From CALBPI01 sp039027435 (GTDB taxonomy: Bacteria; Pseudomonadota; Gammaproteobacteria; Steroidobacterales; Woeseiaceae), in NCBI GenBank assembly GCA_039027435.1, contig JBCCKF010000003.1:226338-290337 (forward strand): a stretch of 64,000 nucleotides of DNA, read 5' to 3'. A model generated the notes under the pieces. That model searched no databases. It had not been told where the DNA came from and saw nothing but the letters and a program-made list of their open reading frames with translations. Shown piece after piece: positions 1-9,442 of this stretch (position 1 is the stretch's first letter; each line of letters begins with the position of its first letter). A program made the translations under genes and the position numbers.

Positions 1-347
1 CACCGCAGATCACACCGGACGGCAACATCGCGATGGACCTTCAGGTAACGCAGGACACCATCGGCCAGATCTTTACGATTGTGGGTAACGGTGGTGCTGC
101 AGCGATTCCGAGTATCGACAAACGTGAAGTACAAACGCAGGTACTCGTGAGCAACGGTCAGACTGTCGTGCTTGGCGGCATCTACGAGACGGAGCAGCGT
201 GACAACGTCACCAAGGTTCCGCTTCTGGGTGATATCCCGGGTATTGGCGCCTTGTTCCGCAACACGCAACGCCTGAACAACCGGTCTGAACTCCTGATTT
301 TCGTGACACCGAAAATTCTTGAAGAGGGATCGTTCATTACGCAGTAA
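1..347 (+). CDS. pilQ: PilQ, type IV pilus secretin (3' end only)
   Basis: Only the last ~114 codons are in the window; the frame is open from the left edge. The product is the C-terminal part of the secretin that forms the outer-membrane pore for the type IV pilus. It carries typical secretin core motifs: a conserved VQTQVLVSNGQTVVLGG segment, then VPLLGDIPGIGALF, then a closing LLIFVTPKIL strand. The order pilQ-aroK-aroB is common in gammaproteobacteria, which supports PilQ over the type II secretin GspD. A strong terminator follows within 25 bases of the stop codon, so this is the last gene of the pilus operon. Confidence 0.93.
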   Translation, partial: PQITPDGNIAMDLQVTQDTIGQIFTIVGNGGAAAIPSIDKREVQTQVLVSNGQTVVLGGIYETEQRDNVTKVPLLGDIPGIGALFRNTQRLNNRSELLIFVTPKILEEGSFITQ

Positions 348-368
348 GGCTTCAAGCGCTTAAAATAG

Positions 369-405
369 ACCGGCAGGTTGCTCTTGCAGCCTGCCGGTTT
401 TTTTT
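369..405 (+). terminator. Rho-independent terminator after pilQ
   Basis: A perfect 9-bp stem (ACCGGCAGG at 369-377 pairing with CCTGCCGGT at 390-398) has a 12-base loop and runs directly into a stretch of T residues ending at 405. It lies between the pilQ stop and the aroK start. The T run almost touches the aroK Shine-Dalgarno sequence, so aroK must depend on read-through or on a promoter embedded here. Confidence 0.85.
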
Positions 406-418
406 GGAGTGTCACTCT

Positions 419-940
419 GTGAGCAATACCGTCGTTCTGGTCGGCCCGATGGGCGCAGGAAAGTCTTCGGTCGGTCGCCGACTGGCGGCGAGGCTCGGTT
501 TTGAGTTCGCAGACACCGATGCGGAGATCGAACGCCGCACAGGTGTCGATATCCCGTATATCTTCGAGCGAGAAGGTGAGTCCGGTTTTCGTCAGCGTGA
601 GGCCCAGGTGCTCTCCGACTGGCTCGGAAAGCCCGGCACCGTGCTCGCCACCGGTGGCGGTATTGTCGTGACGCCGGAGAATGTTGAGCTGCTCGCAGCA
701 CACGCACCCGTGGTGTATCTGCACGCGTCAGTTGCTCAACAGTTTGAGCGTGTCCGTCACGGGAAACACCGACCGCTGTTGGCAGGAGAAGATCCCAAAG
801 GCACGCTTGGCCGATTGTTCGAAATGCGCGATCCCGTGTACCGCGTGGTCGCCGATATATTGATCGATACCGACGGTGAGCGAGTGGAACGCGTCGCCCG
901 TCGAATCGAGCAACAGCTCGACGGCACGCAGCCGGACTAG
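419..940 (+). CDS. aroK: Shikimate kinase
   Basis: ATP-dependent phosphorylation of shikimate to shikimate-3-phosphate, in the cytoplasmic chorismate pathway. The 173-residue length is normal. Walker A is GPMGAGKSS near residues 8-16, the DTD substrate/magnesium motif is near 32-34, and the shikimate-binding GGG motif is near 80. I chose the GTG at 419 because GGAG at 406-409 sits about 9 bases upstream. A TTG at 404 is also in frame but lies inside the terminator T run. aroB follows after 32 bases and catalyses an earlier step of the same pathway. Confidence 0.95.
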   Translation: MSNTVVLVGPMGAGKSSVGRRLAARLGFEFADTDAEIERRTGVDIPYIFEREGESGFRQREAQVLSDWLGKPGTVLATGGGIVVTPENVELLAAHAPVVYLHASVAQQFERVRHGKHRPLLAGEDPKGTLGRLFEMRDPVYRVVADILIDTDGERVERVARRIEQQLDGTQPD

Positions 941-972
941 GCAGCGACGCTGATGCGCGCGACAATGCGCGG

Positions 973-2037
973 GTGGAAACTCTAGATGTAGCGCTGGGCG
1001 ATCGGTCCTATCCGATCCTGGTCGGAGCCGGTTTACTCGCACGTGCAGGCGAATTGCTTGCTGACCACGTGGGGCGTGACGTTGTACTAGTCACCAACAC
1101 CACGGTCGGACCACTCTATCTCCAGGCGCTTCGGGACGCACTGGGTGAGCGGCGTTACGCGGTGCATGAGTTGCCTGATGGCGAACAGCACAAGTCGCTC
1201 ACGCAAGTTGCAGCGATCGTCGATACCGCGGTCCGAGCCGGTTTCAGCCGTGACGCCACCTTCGTTGCACTGGGCGGTGGTGTGGTCGGTGATATGGCGG
1301 GTTTTGCGGCTGCCATTTTCATGCGTGGCGTTGGCTGTGTTCAAATCCCGACCACTTTGCTTGCGCAGGTCGACTCGTCGGTCGGCGGCAAGACCGGCGT
1401 TAACCATGAGCTCGGCAAGAATCTGATCGGTGCATTTCATCAGCCGCGGTGTGTGCTGATCGATACGCAGACGCTGGATACGTTGCCGGAGCGTGAGTTT
1501 TCGGCCGGCATGGCCGAAGTCATCAAGCATGGTGCGATTGTAGATATTGATTATTTCGAGCGACTTGAGCGCGATATCGACGCGTTGATGCGACGCGATC
1601 CCAAGGCGCTCACAGAGGCGATTGTCCACTCTTGTCGGATTAAAGCGGCTGTCGTTGCAGAGGATGAGCGCGAGCGCGGTCGCCGAGCCATACTCAATTT
1701 TGGACACACGTTCGGTCATGCGATTGAGGCATGCACCGCGTACTCGCGCTGGTTGCATGGTGAGGCGGTAGGTCTCGGTATGCAGATGGCGGCCGAAATG
1801 AGCGGTCTCGATGCGATGAGTGTGGACCGGCTGCGCAATTTGTTGACCCGCGCTGGCTTACCGTCCCGCCCTGGCGCTTTGTCGGCCAAAGACATGCTCG
1901 ATGCCATGGGGCACGACAAGAAAGTGTCAGCCGGCGCTATCACGCTCATTTTGCTTGATGCATTGGGAGACGCCCGAGTGGTGCGCGACTTCGATCAGGA
2001 ACGCCTGCATAAGGTGCTCAATGACTGGGCATCCTGA
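973..2037 (+). CDS. aroB: 3-dehydroquinate synthase
   Basis: Converts DAHP to 3-dehydroquinate, the second step of the shikimate pathway, using NAD and a divalent metal. The 354 residues match the family length. Visible motifs are the NAD-binding GGGVVGDMAGF region and three metal-ligand segments: GMAEVIKHG, FGHTFGHAIE and LHGEAVGLGM. Translation starts at a GTG (973). The coding end overlaps the next gene (dgt) by 17 bases, which implies translational coupling. Confidence 0.95.
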   Translation: METLDVALGDRSYPILVGAGLLARAGELLADHVGRDVVLVTNTTVGPLYLQALRDALGERRYAVHELPDGEQHKSLTQVAAIVDTAVRAGFSRDATFVALGGGVVGDMAGFAAAIFMRGVGCVQIPTTLLAQVDSSVGGKTGVNHELGKNLIGAFHQPRCVLIDTQTLDTLPEREFSAGMAEVIKHGAIVDIDYFERLERDIDALMRRDPKALTEAIVHSCRIKAAVVAEDERERGRRAILNFGHTFGHAIEACTAYSRWLHGEAVGLGMQMAAEMSGLDAMSVDRLRNLLTRAGLPSRPGALSAKDMLDAMGHDKKVSAGAITLILLDALGDARVVRDFDQERLHKVLNDWAS

Positions 2038-3169
2038 AGACGCCTTGAAGTCCTACGCCTCGAGACCGCGCTTAAGCCGCGGGAGGCGGTTCTCTGAACC
2101 AGATCCGTCGGAGCGCACTCAGTTTCAACGTGATCGGGATCGCATCGTGCACTCGAACGCTTTTCGGCGTCTGATGTACAAGACACAAGTGTTTGTGAAT
2201 CACGAAGGCGACCACTACCGCACCCGTCTCACCCACTCGCTGGAAGTAGCCCAAATCGGTCGCACTGTGGCATTGGCATTGGGATTGAACGAGACGCTTA
2301 CAGAGGCGATATGCCTTGCACACGATCTCGGACATACGCCGTTTGGACATGCCGGGCAGGATGCATTGAATGCGTGCATGCAAGCGCATGGGGGATTCGA
2401 GCACAACCTACAGTCGTTACGTATCGTCGATGAGCTGGAGGAAAAGTACGCACAGTTCGACGGGCTGAATCTGACCTTCGAGACTCGCGAGGGCATTCTG
2501 AAGCATTGCTCCAAACGCAATGCGCGATTGCTGGGCGCGCTCGGCCAGCGATTTCTCGATCGCACGAGACCGGGCCCGGAGGCGCAGCTGGCGGATCTCG
2601 TCGATGCCATCGCCTACAACCATCACGATGTTGATGATGGGCTGCGGGCGGGGCTTCTTGATATCGATGCTTTACGCACGCAGCCGCTGTTCGATGTGCC
2701 CTACAGGGAAGTGACTGCGCGCTACCCCGGGCTATCACGGCGTCGGTTAATCTATGAGGTGAAGCGCAGGATGATCAATCACATCGTCGGTGATTTGATC
2801 GAAGAGAGCCGTAGGCGCGTCGCGGCTTTGGAACCCAGGCACGCCGATGATATCCGGGCGCACGAAGTGCGCGTGATCGCGTTTTCAACGGCGACCGAAG
2901 AAGCCCACCTCGCGCTGAAACGCTTCCTGATGGAGCATTTGTATCGCCACCCGGATGTCGTCGTGATGCAGCAGCAGGCGGCCGAGGTGGTGGATACCCT
3001 GTTTCACTATTTCGCGAGCGATATCCTGCGCGTGCCACAGGCGTTTCGAGAGCGTCGAGGCGTCGATGCCGAAACGCAAGAATATGAACAGATGCGGCTG
3101 GTAGCCGATTATCTGTCCGGCATGACCGATAGATTCGCGATGTCGCGATTTGAGCAAATCCAATCCTGA
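2021..3169 (+). CDS. dgt: Deoxyguanosinetriphosphate triphosphohydrolase-like HD protein
   Basis: HD-superfamily dNTP triphosphohydrolase, expected to hydrolyse dNTPs to deoxynucleosides and triphosphate and so influence the dNTP pool. The 382 residues fit the shorter dGTPase-like subfamily rather than the ~505-residue E. coli Dgt. Metal-binding HD residues appear in order: H in RLTHS, HD in AHDLGH, and D in the NHHD region. The frame stays open upstream to 1901 inside aroB; the ATG at 2021 is the sensible start because conserved sequence begins soon after it. Substrate range cannot be read from the sequence. Confidence 0.88.
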   Translation: MTGHPEDALKSYASRPRLSRGRRFSEPDPSERTQFQRDRDRIVHSNAFRRLMYKTQVFVNHEGDHYRTRLTHSLEVAQIGRTVALALGLNETLTEAICLAHDLGHTPFGHAGQDALNACMQAHGGFEHNLQSLRIVDELEEKYAQFDGLNLTFETREGILKHCSKRNARLLGALGQRFLDRTRPGPEAQLADLVDAIAYNHHDVDDGLRAGLLDIDALRTQPLFDVPYREVTARYPGLSRRRLIYEVKRRMINHIVGDLIEESRRRVAALEPRHADDIRAHEVRVIAFSTATEEAHLALKRFLMEHLYRHPDVVVMQQQAAEVVDTLFHYFASDILRVPQAFRERRGVDAETQEYEQMRLVADYLSGMTDRFAMSRFEQIQS

Positions 3170-3224
3170 TCCCGGCGCGCGCCTGCGCTAAAATGGTCGC
3201 TGGGGACTAGGAAACGAAATAACG

Positions 3225-3935
3225 ATGAGCACTCACCAGATCCCGCCGGAAGAGCGGCTGATCTTTGCGCTCGACGTGCCGGACGCCGAGCAGGCGAAGG
3301 CGTTAGTCGAGACGCTGGGCGACAGTGTGCGCTTCTACAAGATCGGACTCGAGCTCGCGATGCGCGAGGGCTACTTCGAGCTACTCGATTGGTTGCTGGC
3401 GCGAAACAAACAGGTCTTTCTGGACGTCAAGCTGTTCGATGTACCGGCGACCGTCGCGGCCGCTGTGCGCAATCTCGCCGAGCGCGGTGCGACGTTTTGT
3501 ACGGTTCACGGCAATCAGGCGGTGATGGAAGCGGCTGCTGAAGCTAAGGGCGAACTCAAGATTCTTGCCGTGACGGTGCTGACCAGCCTCGATCGCGGTG
3601 ATATGGATGATCTTGGTTTCGACTGTGATGTCGGCGATCTTGTGATCTCCCGCGCGCGACGCGCCCTTGAGGCGGGCTGTGATGGAGTGATCTCCTCCGG
3701 GCTTGAAGTGCCTAGGTTGCGTGCGGAGGTCGATGACCGGTTGCTGGTCGTCACACCGGGCATCAGACCTGTAGAGAATCGGCCTGCGGATGACCAGAAG
3801 CGGGTCGTCAGCGTGCCACAGGCGTTTGCCAACGGCGCTGACTACATCGTTGTCGGACGGCCTATCCGTAACGCGCCAGATCCACGTGCCGCTGCTGAGG
3901 CGATTGTCGCCTCCATTCACGAAAGCTTCGCTTGA
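3225..3935 (+). CDS. pyrF: Orotidine 5'-phosphate decarboxylase
   Basis: Last step of de novo UMP synthesis. The 236 residues match the bacterial type. The catalytic Lys/Asp signature is seen in FLDVKLFDVPATV, and the phosphate-binding end of the barrel in VVGRPIRNAPDP. The start ATG is preceded by a purine-rich AGGAAACGA element. It is followed 18 bases downstream by hemE on the same strand, so the two are probably cotranscribed, although their pathways are unrelated. Confidence 0.95.
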   Translation: MSTHQIPPEERLIFALDVPDAEQAKALVETLGDSVRFYKIGLELAMREGYFELLDWLLARNKQVFLDVKLFDVPATVAAAVRNLAERGATFCTVHGNQAVMEAAAEAKGELKILAVTVLTSLDRGDMDDLGFDCDVGDLVISRARRALEAGCDGVISSGLEVPRLRAEVDDRLLVVTPGIRPVENRPADDQKRVVSVPQAFANGADYIVVGRPIRNAPDPRAAAEAIVASIHESFA

Positions 3936-3953
3936 TCCCGGGGACACACGACC

Positions 3954-5024
3954 ATGACCGAACTCAAAAACGACCTGTTCCTGCGCGCCTTGATGCGCGA
4001 GCCGACCGAGCGTACGCCCGTATGGATGATGCGACAGGCCGGGCGCTATCTGCCCGAATACCGTGCGACCCGAGCGCAGGCCGGCGACTTCATGTCGTTG
4101 TGCCGCAATGACGAGCTGGCTTGTGAGGTGACATTGCAGCCCTTGCGGCGCTACGGCTTTGATGCCGCGATCCTGTTTTCCGACATCTTGACCGTGCCTG
4201 ACGCCATGGGCTTGGGTCTGTTTTTCGAGACGGGCGAAGGGCCGAGGTTCGAGCGACCAGTCCGTAGCGCAGCCGATGTGCGCAACCTGCCAGAGCCTGA
4301 TGTTGCTGACTCACTCGGCTACGTGATGCGTGCGGTGAGTCGCATCCGCAAATCACTGGAGGGGTCCGTGCCGCTGATCGGTTTCGCCGGCAGTCCGTGG
4401 ACGGTTGCGACCTACATGGTTGAGGGTGGCAGCAGCAAGACCTACAGCACCATCAAGGCCCTGCTCTACAGCGAACCGGAAATTGCCGATTTGCTCATGG
4501 AGAAAATTGCCAGAGTAACGACCCATTACCTGAACGCTCAGATCGAAGCCGGCGCGCAGGCAGTGATGATCTTTGATACCTGGGGTTCTGTACTTGAGCC
4601 AGAACTCTATCGCCGTCACTCGCTTGCCAGCATGCAAATGATTGTCGATGGGCTAAAGCGCGAAGCCGACGGGCGTCGTGTGCCGGTCGTGCTGTTCACG
4701 AAGGGTGCCGGGACTCGCCTTGAAATCATGTCACAGAGCGGCTGCGACGGGCTTGGCGTCGACTGGACAACCGATCTCGCAGAAGCGCGTCGATTGACCG
4801 GTGATCGCGTTGCACTCCAAGGCAACATGGACCCGTCTTTGCTCTACGCGAGCGATGAGGCGATTCGCGATGGCGTGGCCCGCGTGCTCGCCTCGTATGG
4901 CAATGGCCCTGGGCATGTCTTTAATCTGGGGCACGGCATCCACCCGGAAATCGATCCGGCCAAAGTAGGTGTCATGGTCGACGCTGTACGCGAGTTCAGT
5001 CCGGCCTACCACGGTAACGGTTGA
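3954..5024 (+). CDS. hemE: Uroporphyrinogen decarboxylase
   Basis: Cytosolic enzyme that decarboxylates the four acetate side chains of uroporphyrinogen III to give coproporphyrinogen III in haem synthesis. The 356 residues are typical. The N-terminal signature with RTPVWMMRQAGRYLPEY and the second signature GFAGSPWTVATYMVEGG are both intact. The stop codon is only 4 bases before the next start, so it is coupled to the downstream DUF445 gene. Confidence 0.96.
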   Translation: MTELKNDLFLRALMREPTERTPVWMMRQAGRYLPEYRATRAQAGDFMSLCRNDELACEVTLQPLRRYGFDAAILFSDILTVPDAMGLGLFFETGEGPRFERPVRSAADVRNLPEPDVADSLGYVMRAVSRIRKSLEGSVPLIGFAGSPWTVATYMVEGGSSKTYSTIKALLYSEPEIADLLMEKIARVTTHYLNAQIEAGAQAVMIFDTWGSVLEPELYRRHSLASMQMIVDGLKREADGRRVPVVLFTKGAGTRLEIMSQSGCDGLGVDWTTDLAEARRLTGDRVALQGNMDPSLLYASDEAIRDGVARVLASYGNGPGHVFNLGHGIHPEIDPAKVGVMVDAVREFSPAYHGNG

Positions 5025-5028
5025 TGCG

Positions 5029-6300
5029 ATGACCGATCGGCGAGCGTCCGGATTCACGGCGGACGAACGCCGCCGTCGACGTCGTCTGCGACGCATGCAG
5101 TGGGTAGCGCACGCGCTGCTCATTAGCATGTTGGCGATCTACGTGCTCAGCGGGTTGTGGATGTCCGAGTACCCCTGGTTGGGCTATGTGCGCGCTTTTG
5201 CGGAGGCGGGTACCGTCGGTGCACTCGCCGACTGGTTCGCGGTGACGGCATTGTTCCGAGAACCACTGGGGTTGCCAATTCCTCACACGGCGATTATCAA
5301 GCGCCGCAAGAACGATATCGGCGATACGCTCGCTGATTTCATCGCAACGCATTTCCTCACGCGGGAGACGCTCGCTCCTCGATTGGACCGTATCGACCCT
5401 GCGGGTGTGGCGACCGACTGGTTGTCGCGCCCGAACAATGCGCGCCAGCTTACCGATGACGTTGCGAGGGTGTTGCAGCGTGTCGTGCGCACAGGTGACA
5501 ACCGCGCGCTGCGCGATCTGGTGAAGGACAACCTGCGCTCAACGCTCGAGCGTATGCAAATCACTCCGCTGTTGGGGCAGGTTCTTGAGATGCTGATCCG
5601 CAATGACCCCGAGGACACTTTGCTCTCGGGTCTGGTTAGCCTTGCGCAACAGCAGTTCGACGATAACCGTCTGAACTTGCGCGATACGGTCACCGACCGC
5701 ACCCCCTGGTGGTTGCCCGGGTTTGTCGACGAACGCATCTATCGTCAGTTGGTCACCGAGATTGAGCAGGTATTGTCGGATGATGAGGCGGACGGCGAGG
5801 AACGCGCACGCGAGCATCTGAGGCGCGTGCTGCTGGATATCGTTACGGCCCTGAAAGACGACGAGGCTTTGATCGAACGCGGTGAACGCCTGAAGCAGGA
5901 GTTGCTGGATCATCCGCAGCTCGCCGTGTATTTGTCCCGAGTCGTCAACGATATCTCTCGATATCTGACGCGCGAGGCAGAGGATCCGGAAAGTGAATTC
6001 CGCCATCGAATTACCGAAGCGTTGGCGGGACTCGGCGGTGCACTGGCTAATCAGCCAACAGTGCGTGACGACATCAACGAATCCCTACGCGATGCGGCCT
6101 TGTATGTAATCACGCGCTATCGCGAGTCAATTACCCATGTCATCGCCGACACTATTCACGGTTGGGATGCGGACACTGCGGCGGATCTCATTGAACTGCG
6201 TGTCGGGCGTGACCTGCAGTTCATACGTATCAACGGTACGCTTGTTGGCGGTCTTGCAGGTCTAACGCTCTACACCCTCTGGCACGCGTTTATCGCCTAG
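5029..6300 (+). CDS. DUF445 (YjiN-like) membrane-anchored protein
   Basis: A 423-residue member of the DUF445 family, whose biochemical role is unknown. It has an Arg-rich N-terminus, one hydrophobic segment near residues 24-42, then the family signature GTVGALADWFAVTALFREP with a following IPHTAI..RRKNDIG segment. The long helical middle region ends in a second hydrophobic segment at the C-terminus. I chose the ATG at 5029, just after the hemE stop; an in-frame start at 4969 would lie inside hemE. The gene converges on fadD, and the two stop codons share the palindrome CTAG at 6297-6300. Confidence 0.82.
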   Translation: MTDRRASGFTADERRRRRRLRRMQWVAHALLISMLAIYVLSGLWMSEYPWLGYVRAFAEAGTVGALADWFAVTALFREPLGLPIPHTAIIKRRKNDIGDTLADFIATHFLTRETLAPRLDRIDPAGVATDWLSRPNNARQLTDDVARVLQRVVRTGDNRALRDLVKDNLRSTLERMQITPLLGQVLEMLIRNDPEDTLLSGLVSLAQQQFDDNRLNLRDTVTDRTPWWLPGFVDERIYRQLVTEIEQVLSDDEADGEERAREHLRRVLLDIVTALKDDEALIERGERLKQELLDHPQLAVYLSRVVNDISRYLTREAEDPESEFRHRITEALAGLGGALANQPTVRDDINESLRDAALYVITRYRESITHVIADTIHGWDADTAADLIELRVGRDLQFIRINGTLVGGLAGLTLYTLWHAFIA

Positions 6301-7961
6301 TCTGGGCGCAACTCCCGGCGCAGAATCTTGCCGACATTCGTCTTCGGTAACTCATCGTGGAAGATCACCTCGCGAGGTTGCTTGTAGCCGGTCAGGTTTT
6401 CGCGGCAGTAAGCGAGGATGTCCTCTGCTGTAGTGCCATCACTGACGACGACATGCAGTTGAACAACCTCTCCGGATTTCGGGTGCGGCTTGCCAACGGC
6501 AGCTGCTTCGACGACCCCTGGCAGCTGGACCACAACGTCTTCGATCTCATTGGGATAGACGTTGAAGCCGGACACCAGAATCATGTCTTTCTTGCGGTCT
6601 TCAATGAAGACAAAACCTTTGTCGTCGAGACGGCCGATGTCTCCGGTGCGCAACCAGTCGCCTTCCATGACCTTCTCAGTTTCCTCAGGACGCTGCCAGT
6701 AACCCTGCATTACCTGCGGACCACGGATACAGATTTCGCCCACTTCGCCCACGGCCAACTGATTGCCGTCATCGTCCATGATCGAGACCTCGGTTGAGGA
6801 AATCGGTAGCCCGATCGCACCAGTGAACTCTGCATTTTCGACGAAAGGATTGATGACCGCCGCCGGCGACGTTTCGGTCAGGCCGTAAGCCTGAATCAAG
6901 GGCGTGCCCGTGACCTCGCGCCATTGCTCGGCTACCGCACGCTGTACCGCCATGCCGCCGCCGATGGTGATTCGCAGACTCGAAAAATCGAGATCTGCAA
7001 AACCGGGTGTATTCATCAATCCCACGAACAGTGTGTTCACGCCGGTGAAATAGCTGAACTTGTAATTGCCGAGCTCCTTGACAAAGCCCTTCATATCGCG
7101 TGGATTGCTGATCAATACGTTGAGCCCGCCCTGCTGCAACAGGGAGAAGCAGTTCCCCTCCAGCGAGAAGATGTGATAGAGCGGTAGCGCCGTGATGCCG
7201 ACAATGGGCCCGTCGTCGAGATGATCGCCGAGCCAGGCGTTGGATTGCTGGACGTTGTGGACGAGGTTGCCGTGCGACAGCATCGCACCTTTAGCCACCC
7301 CGGTGGTGCCGCCGGTGTATTGCAGAAACGCCAAATCGTCGAGCGTCAGCTCGGGGCGTTTGAAAGCACTGGTTTCGGTCTTGAGCGTGTCGCGAAACGC
7401 GGTCGTGTTCGGGATAGAAAACGGCGGCACCATCTTCTTGACCTTCTCTACCGCAAAATTGGTCAACATGCGCTTGGCTGTGCTGTGCATGTCGCCGATT
7501 TTCGTGGTGATCACAAATTCGAGGTCGGTCTTATCGAGAACCGCTTCGAGTGTGTGCGCGAAATTCTCGACAATCACAATGGCGCGTGCACCGGAGTCAC
7601 TCATTTGATGCTGCAGCTCGCGCTGGGTGTAGAGCGGGTTCACGTTGACCACGACCAGACCGGCTCGCAAAGCACCAAACAGCGCGATCGGGTATTGCAG
7701 GATGTTCGGCATCATCAGGGCGATACGATCGCCTTTGTTCATACCTTTTGCTTGCAACCAGCTGGCGAAAGACAGCGACATGGCATCGATTTCGGCAAAG
7801 CTAAACTCAGTGCCCATATTGGCGTAGGCCGGCTGGCTTGCGAATTTGCTGACGTTGTCGTCAATGAGGTCGGCCAGCGAGTTGTAGCCCGCGTTGTCGA
7901 TGAATTCGGGTACGCCAGGGACGTAGGAGGAAAGCCAGATTTTCTCGGTCATGTTTGTCAA
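6297..7961 (-). CDS. fadD: Long-chain fatty acid--CoA ligase
   Basis: ATP-dependent activation of long-chain fatty acids to acyl-CoA at the inner face of the membrane, feeding beta-oxidation or lipid synthesis. The 554 residues match FadD. The AMP-binding P-loop is YTGGTTGVAKGA, the linker motif is DRKKDMILVSGFNVYPNEIEDVV, and the C-terminal catalytic lysine motif is TNVGKILRREL. A FadE-type dehydrogenase is encoded at the other end of the window. tesA lies 12 bases upstream on the same strand, so thioesterase and ligase are probably cotranscribed. Confidence 0.94.
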   Translation of the reverse strand: MTNMTEKIWLSSYVPGVPEFIDNAGYNSLADLIDDNVSKFASQPAYANMGTEFSFAEIDAMSLSFASWLQAKGMNKGDRIALMMPNILQYPIALFGALRAGLVVVNVNPLYTQRELQHQMSDSGARAIVIVENFAHTLEAVLDKTDLEFVITTKIGDMHSTAKRMLTNFAVEKVKKMVPPFSIPNTTAFRDTLKTETSAFKRPELTLDDLAFLQYTGGTTGVAKGAMLSHGNLVHNVQQSNAWLGDHLDDGPIVGITALPLYHIFSLEGNCFSLLQQGGLNVLISNPRDMKGFVKELGNYKFSYFTGVNTLFVGLMNTPGFADLDFSSLRITIGGGMAVQRAVAEQWREVTGTPLIQAYGLTETSPAAVINPFVENAEFTGAIGLPISSTEVSIMDDDGNQLAVGEVGEICIRGPQVMQGYWQRPEETEKVMEGDWLRTGDIGRLDDKGFVFIEDRKKDMILVSGFNVYPNEIEDVVVQLPGVVEAAAVGKPHPKSGEVVQLHVVVSDGTTAEDILAYCRENLTGYKQPREVIFHDELPKTNVGKILRRELRPD

Positions 7962-7973
7962 TAGCTCGCGGTT

Positions 7974-8720
7974 CTATTCGGATCGGGATTCGGGTGAGAC
8001 GCCTGCTTGCTCGATGGCGTCACGGATCACTGGCCAGGCACGCTCCAGCATGTCCGGTTGTGCTTCGGCATTCGGATGAATGCCGTCAGACTGCATCAGA
8101 TTGGGGTCGAGCGCTACGCCTGCCAGAAAAAACGGCTCCATAGGCAGCGCGTTCTCGTCTGCGATCTCTCTGAAGGTAGCCTCAAACTGCTCGGTATAGC
8201 GCTGACCATAATTCGGGGGGATTCGCATGCCGAGCATCGCAACCTTGGCGCCGCTGCCTTCAGCGGCATTCACCATCGACTGCAGATTTCGGCGCGTGAC
8301 ATCGATGGCGATACCGCGCAAGCCGTCATTGCCGCCCAGTTCGATGACGACCACGCTCGGCACATGGGCCTCGAGCGCTGCCGGAAGCCGGGCCGCGCCG
8401 CCCTGCGTCGTATCCCCGGAGATACTCGCGTTCACCACGCGAATCCCATAATCTAATTCATCGAGGCGGCTTTGCAGCAATGCGACCCAGCCATCGGCGA
8501 CATCGGCGAGACCGTAACCCGCACTAAGACTGTCGCCCACAACCACCAGCGTTGGCCGTTGGTCGTCTGTGGCGGATTTCTGTGCAGCGGCAGGCGCATC
8601 CGTTGTCGCTGACGACTCGAACGACATAGGTACGAACGTGAGTACGGCGGCAAGCACGCCGACCACGCCGATCACAACTGACACCGATTTTCTCGCGGAC
8701 ATCGTTCGCTGCCGGACCAT
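7974..8720 (-). CDS. tesA: TesA-like SGNH esterase (acyl-CoA thioesterase I/lysophospholipase L1)
   Basis: Periplasmic SGNH-fold hydrolase acting on thioesters, lysophospholipids or aryl esters in its family. Block I GDSLSAGYGL carries the catalytic serine, block III has GGNDGLRG, and block V DGIHPN supplies Asp and His. An N-terminal hydrophobic stretch after MSARK and the Ala/Thr-rich segment behind it indicate export. ATG 8720 is two bases from the divergent ABC gene; the in-frame ATG at 8702 (MSARKS...) gives a better signal peptide and is a real alternative. The divergent arrangement with ybbA-ybbP is the same as in E. coli. Confidence 0.88.
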   Translation of the reverse strand: MVRQRTMSARKSVSVVIGVVGVLAAVLTFVPMSFESSATTDAPAAAQKSATDDQRPTLVVVGDSLSAGYGLADVADGWVALLQSRLDELDYGIRVVNASISGDTTQGGAARLPAALEAHVPSVVVIELGGNDGLRGIAIDVTRRNLQSMVNAAEGSGAKVAMLGMRIPPNYGQRYTEQFEATFREIADENALPMEPFFLAGVALDPNLMQSDGIHPNAEAQPDMLERAWPVIRDAIEQAGVSPESRSE

Positions 8721-8722
8721 AA

Positions 8723-9442
8723 ATGACGAAGTCTCAATTAAACGAGGACGCGAGTCCAGCGACCCGTTCTGTTCTTGAAGCGCGCGCGCTGACCCGCACC
8801 GTCCCCACCGTGGATGGCACTCTGACCATTCTCGATGATGTTTCGTTCACCGCGGGCCGTGGCGAGACCCTTGCGATCATCGGGCCTTCCGGCGCGGGCA
8901 AATCGACGCTGCTCGCATTGTTGGCGGGCCTTGATACCCCGACACGTGGCGAAGTCATTTTGGATGGACACTCGCTGCAAGGTCTGGATGAGGATGGCCG
9001 AGCGACGGTGCGCGCCGGGCGTGTGGGTTTTGTCTTTCAGTCGTTTCATCTGATTCCCGCGCTGACTGCGCTGGAGAATGTCATGATGCCGCTCGAACTC
9101 ACGGGCGAGCCACGGGCACGGGAACTGGCTCGGGATATTCTTGGCAGCGTGGGGCTTGATCAGCGACTCACGCATTATCCGGCGCAGTTGTCTGGTGGCG
9201 AAAAGCAGCGCGTAGCGATCGCGCGTGCCTTCGCAACCCGGCCTTCACTCCTGTTTGCGGATGAACCAACAGGTAATCTCGATCGCGATACCGGGAAAAC
9301 CGTTGAGCGTTTGCTGTTCGATCTCAACCGAGATTTGCAAACGACGCTGGTGCTTGTGACTCACGATCCTGCACTGGCGGCTCAATGCCAGCGCCGACTG
9401 TCGATCGACGGTGGCCGATTGGTGAAGGACGAGCGTTCCTGA
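8723..9442 (+). CDS. ybbA: ABC transporter ATP-binding protein (YbbA/LolD type)
   Basis: ATPase subunit of 239 residues with Walker A GPSGAGKST, signature LSGGEKQRVAIARAF and Walker B LLFADEPTGNLD, typical of the MacB/LolD/FtsE class. It pairs with the large FtsX-type permease encoded next, whose start codon overlaps this stop by one base. Its divergent neighbour tesA gives the conserved tesA-ybbA-ybbP block. The substrate is unknown; lipids or lipoproteins are an inference from this family and from the neighbouring lipase. Confidence 0.9.
   Translation: MTKSQLNEDASPATRSVLEARALTRTVPTVDGTLTILDDVSFTAGRGETLAIIGPSGAGKSTLLALLAGLDTPTRGEVILDGHSLQGLDEDGRATVRAGRVGFVFQSFHLIPALTALENVMMPLELTGEPRARELARDILGSVGLDQRLTHYPAQLSGGEKQRVAIARAFATRPSLLFADEPTGNLDRDTGKTVERLLFDLNRDLQTTLVLVTHDPALAAQCQRRLSIDGGRLVKDERS

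Noticed and set aside
1901..2020. N-terminal extension of dgt
   Set aside because: The frame is open but lies within aroB and encodes nothing like the HD family; ATG 2021 fits better.
7221..7964. Open frame of 247 codons on the plus strand
   Set aside because: It lies entirely opposite fadD, whose motifs are intact. The translation has no family features.
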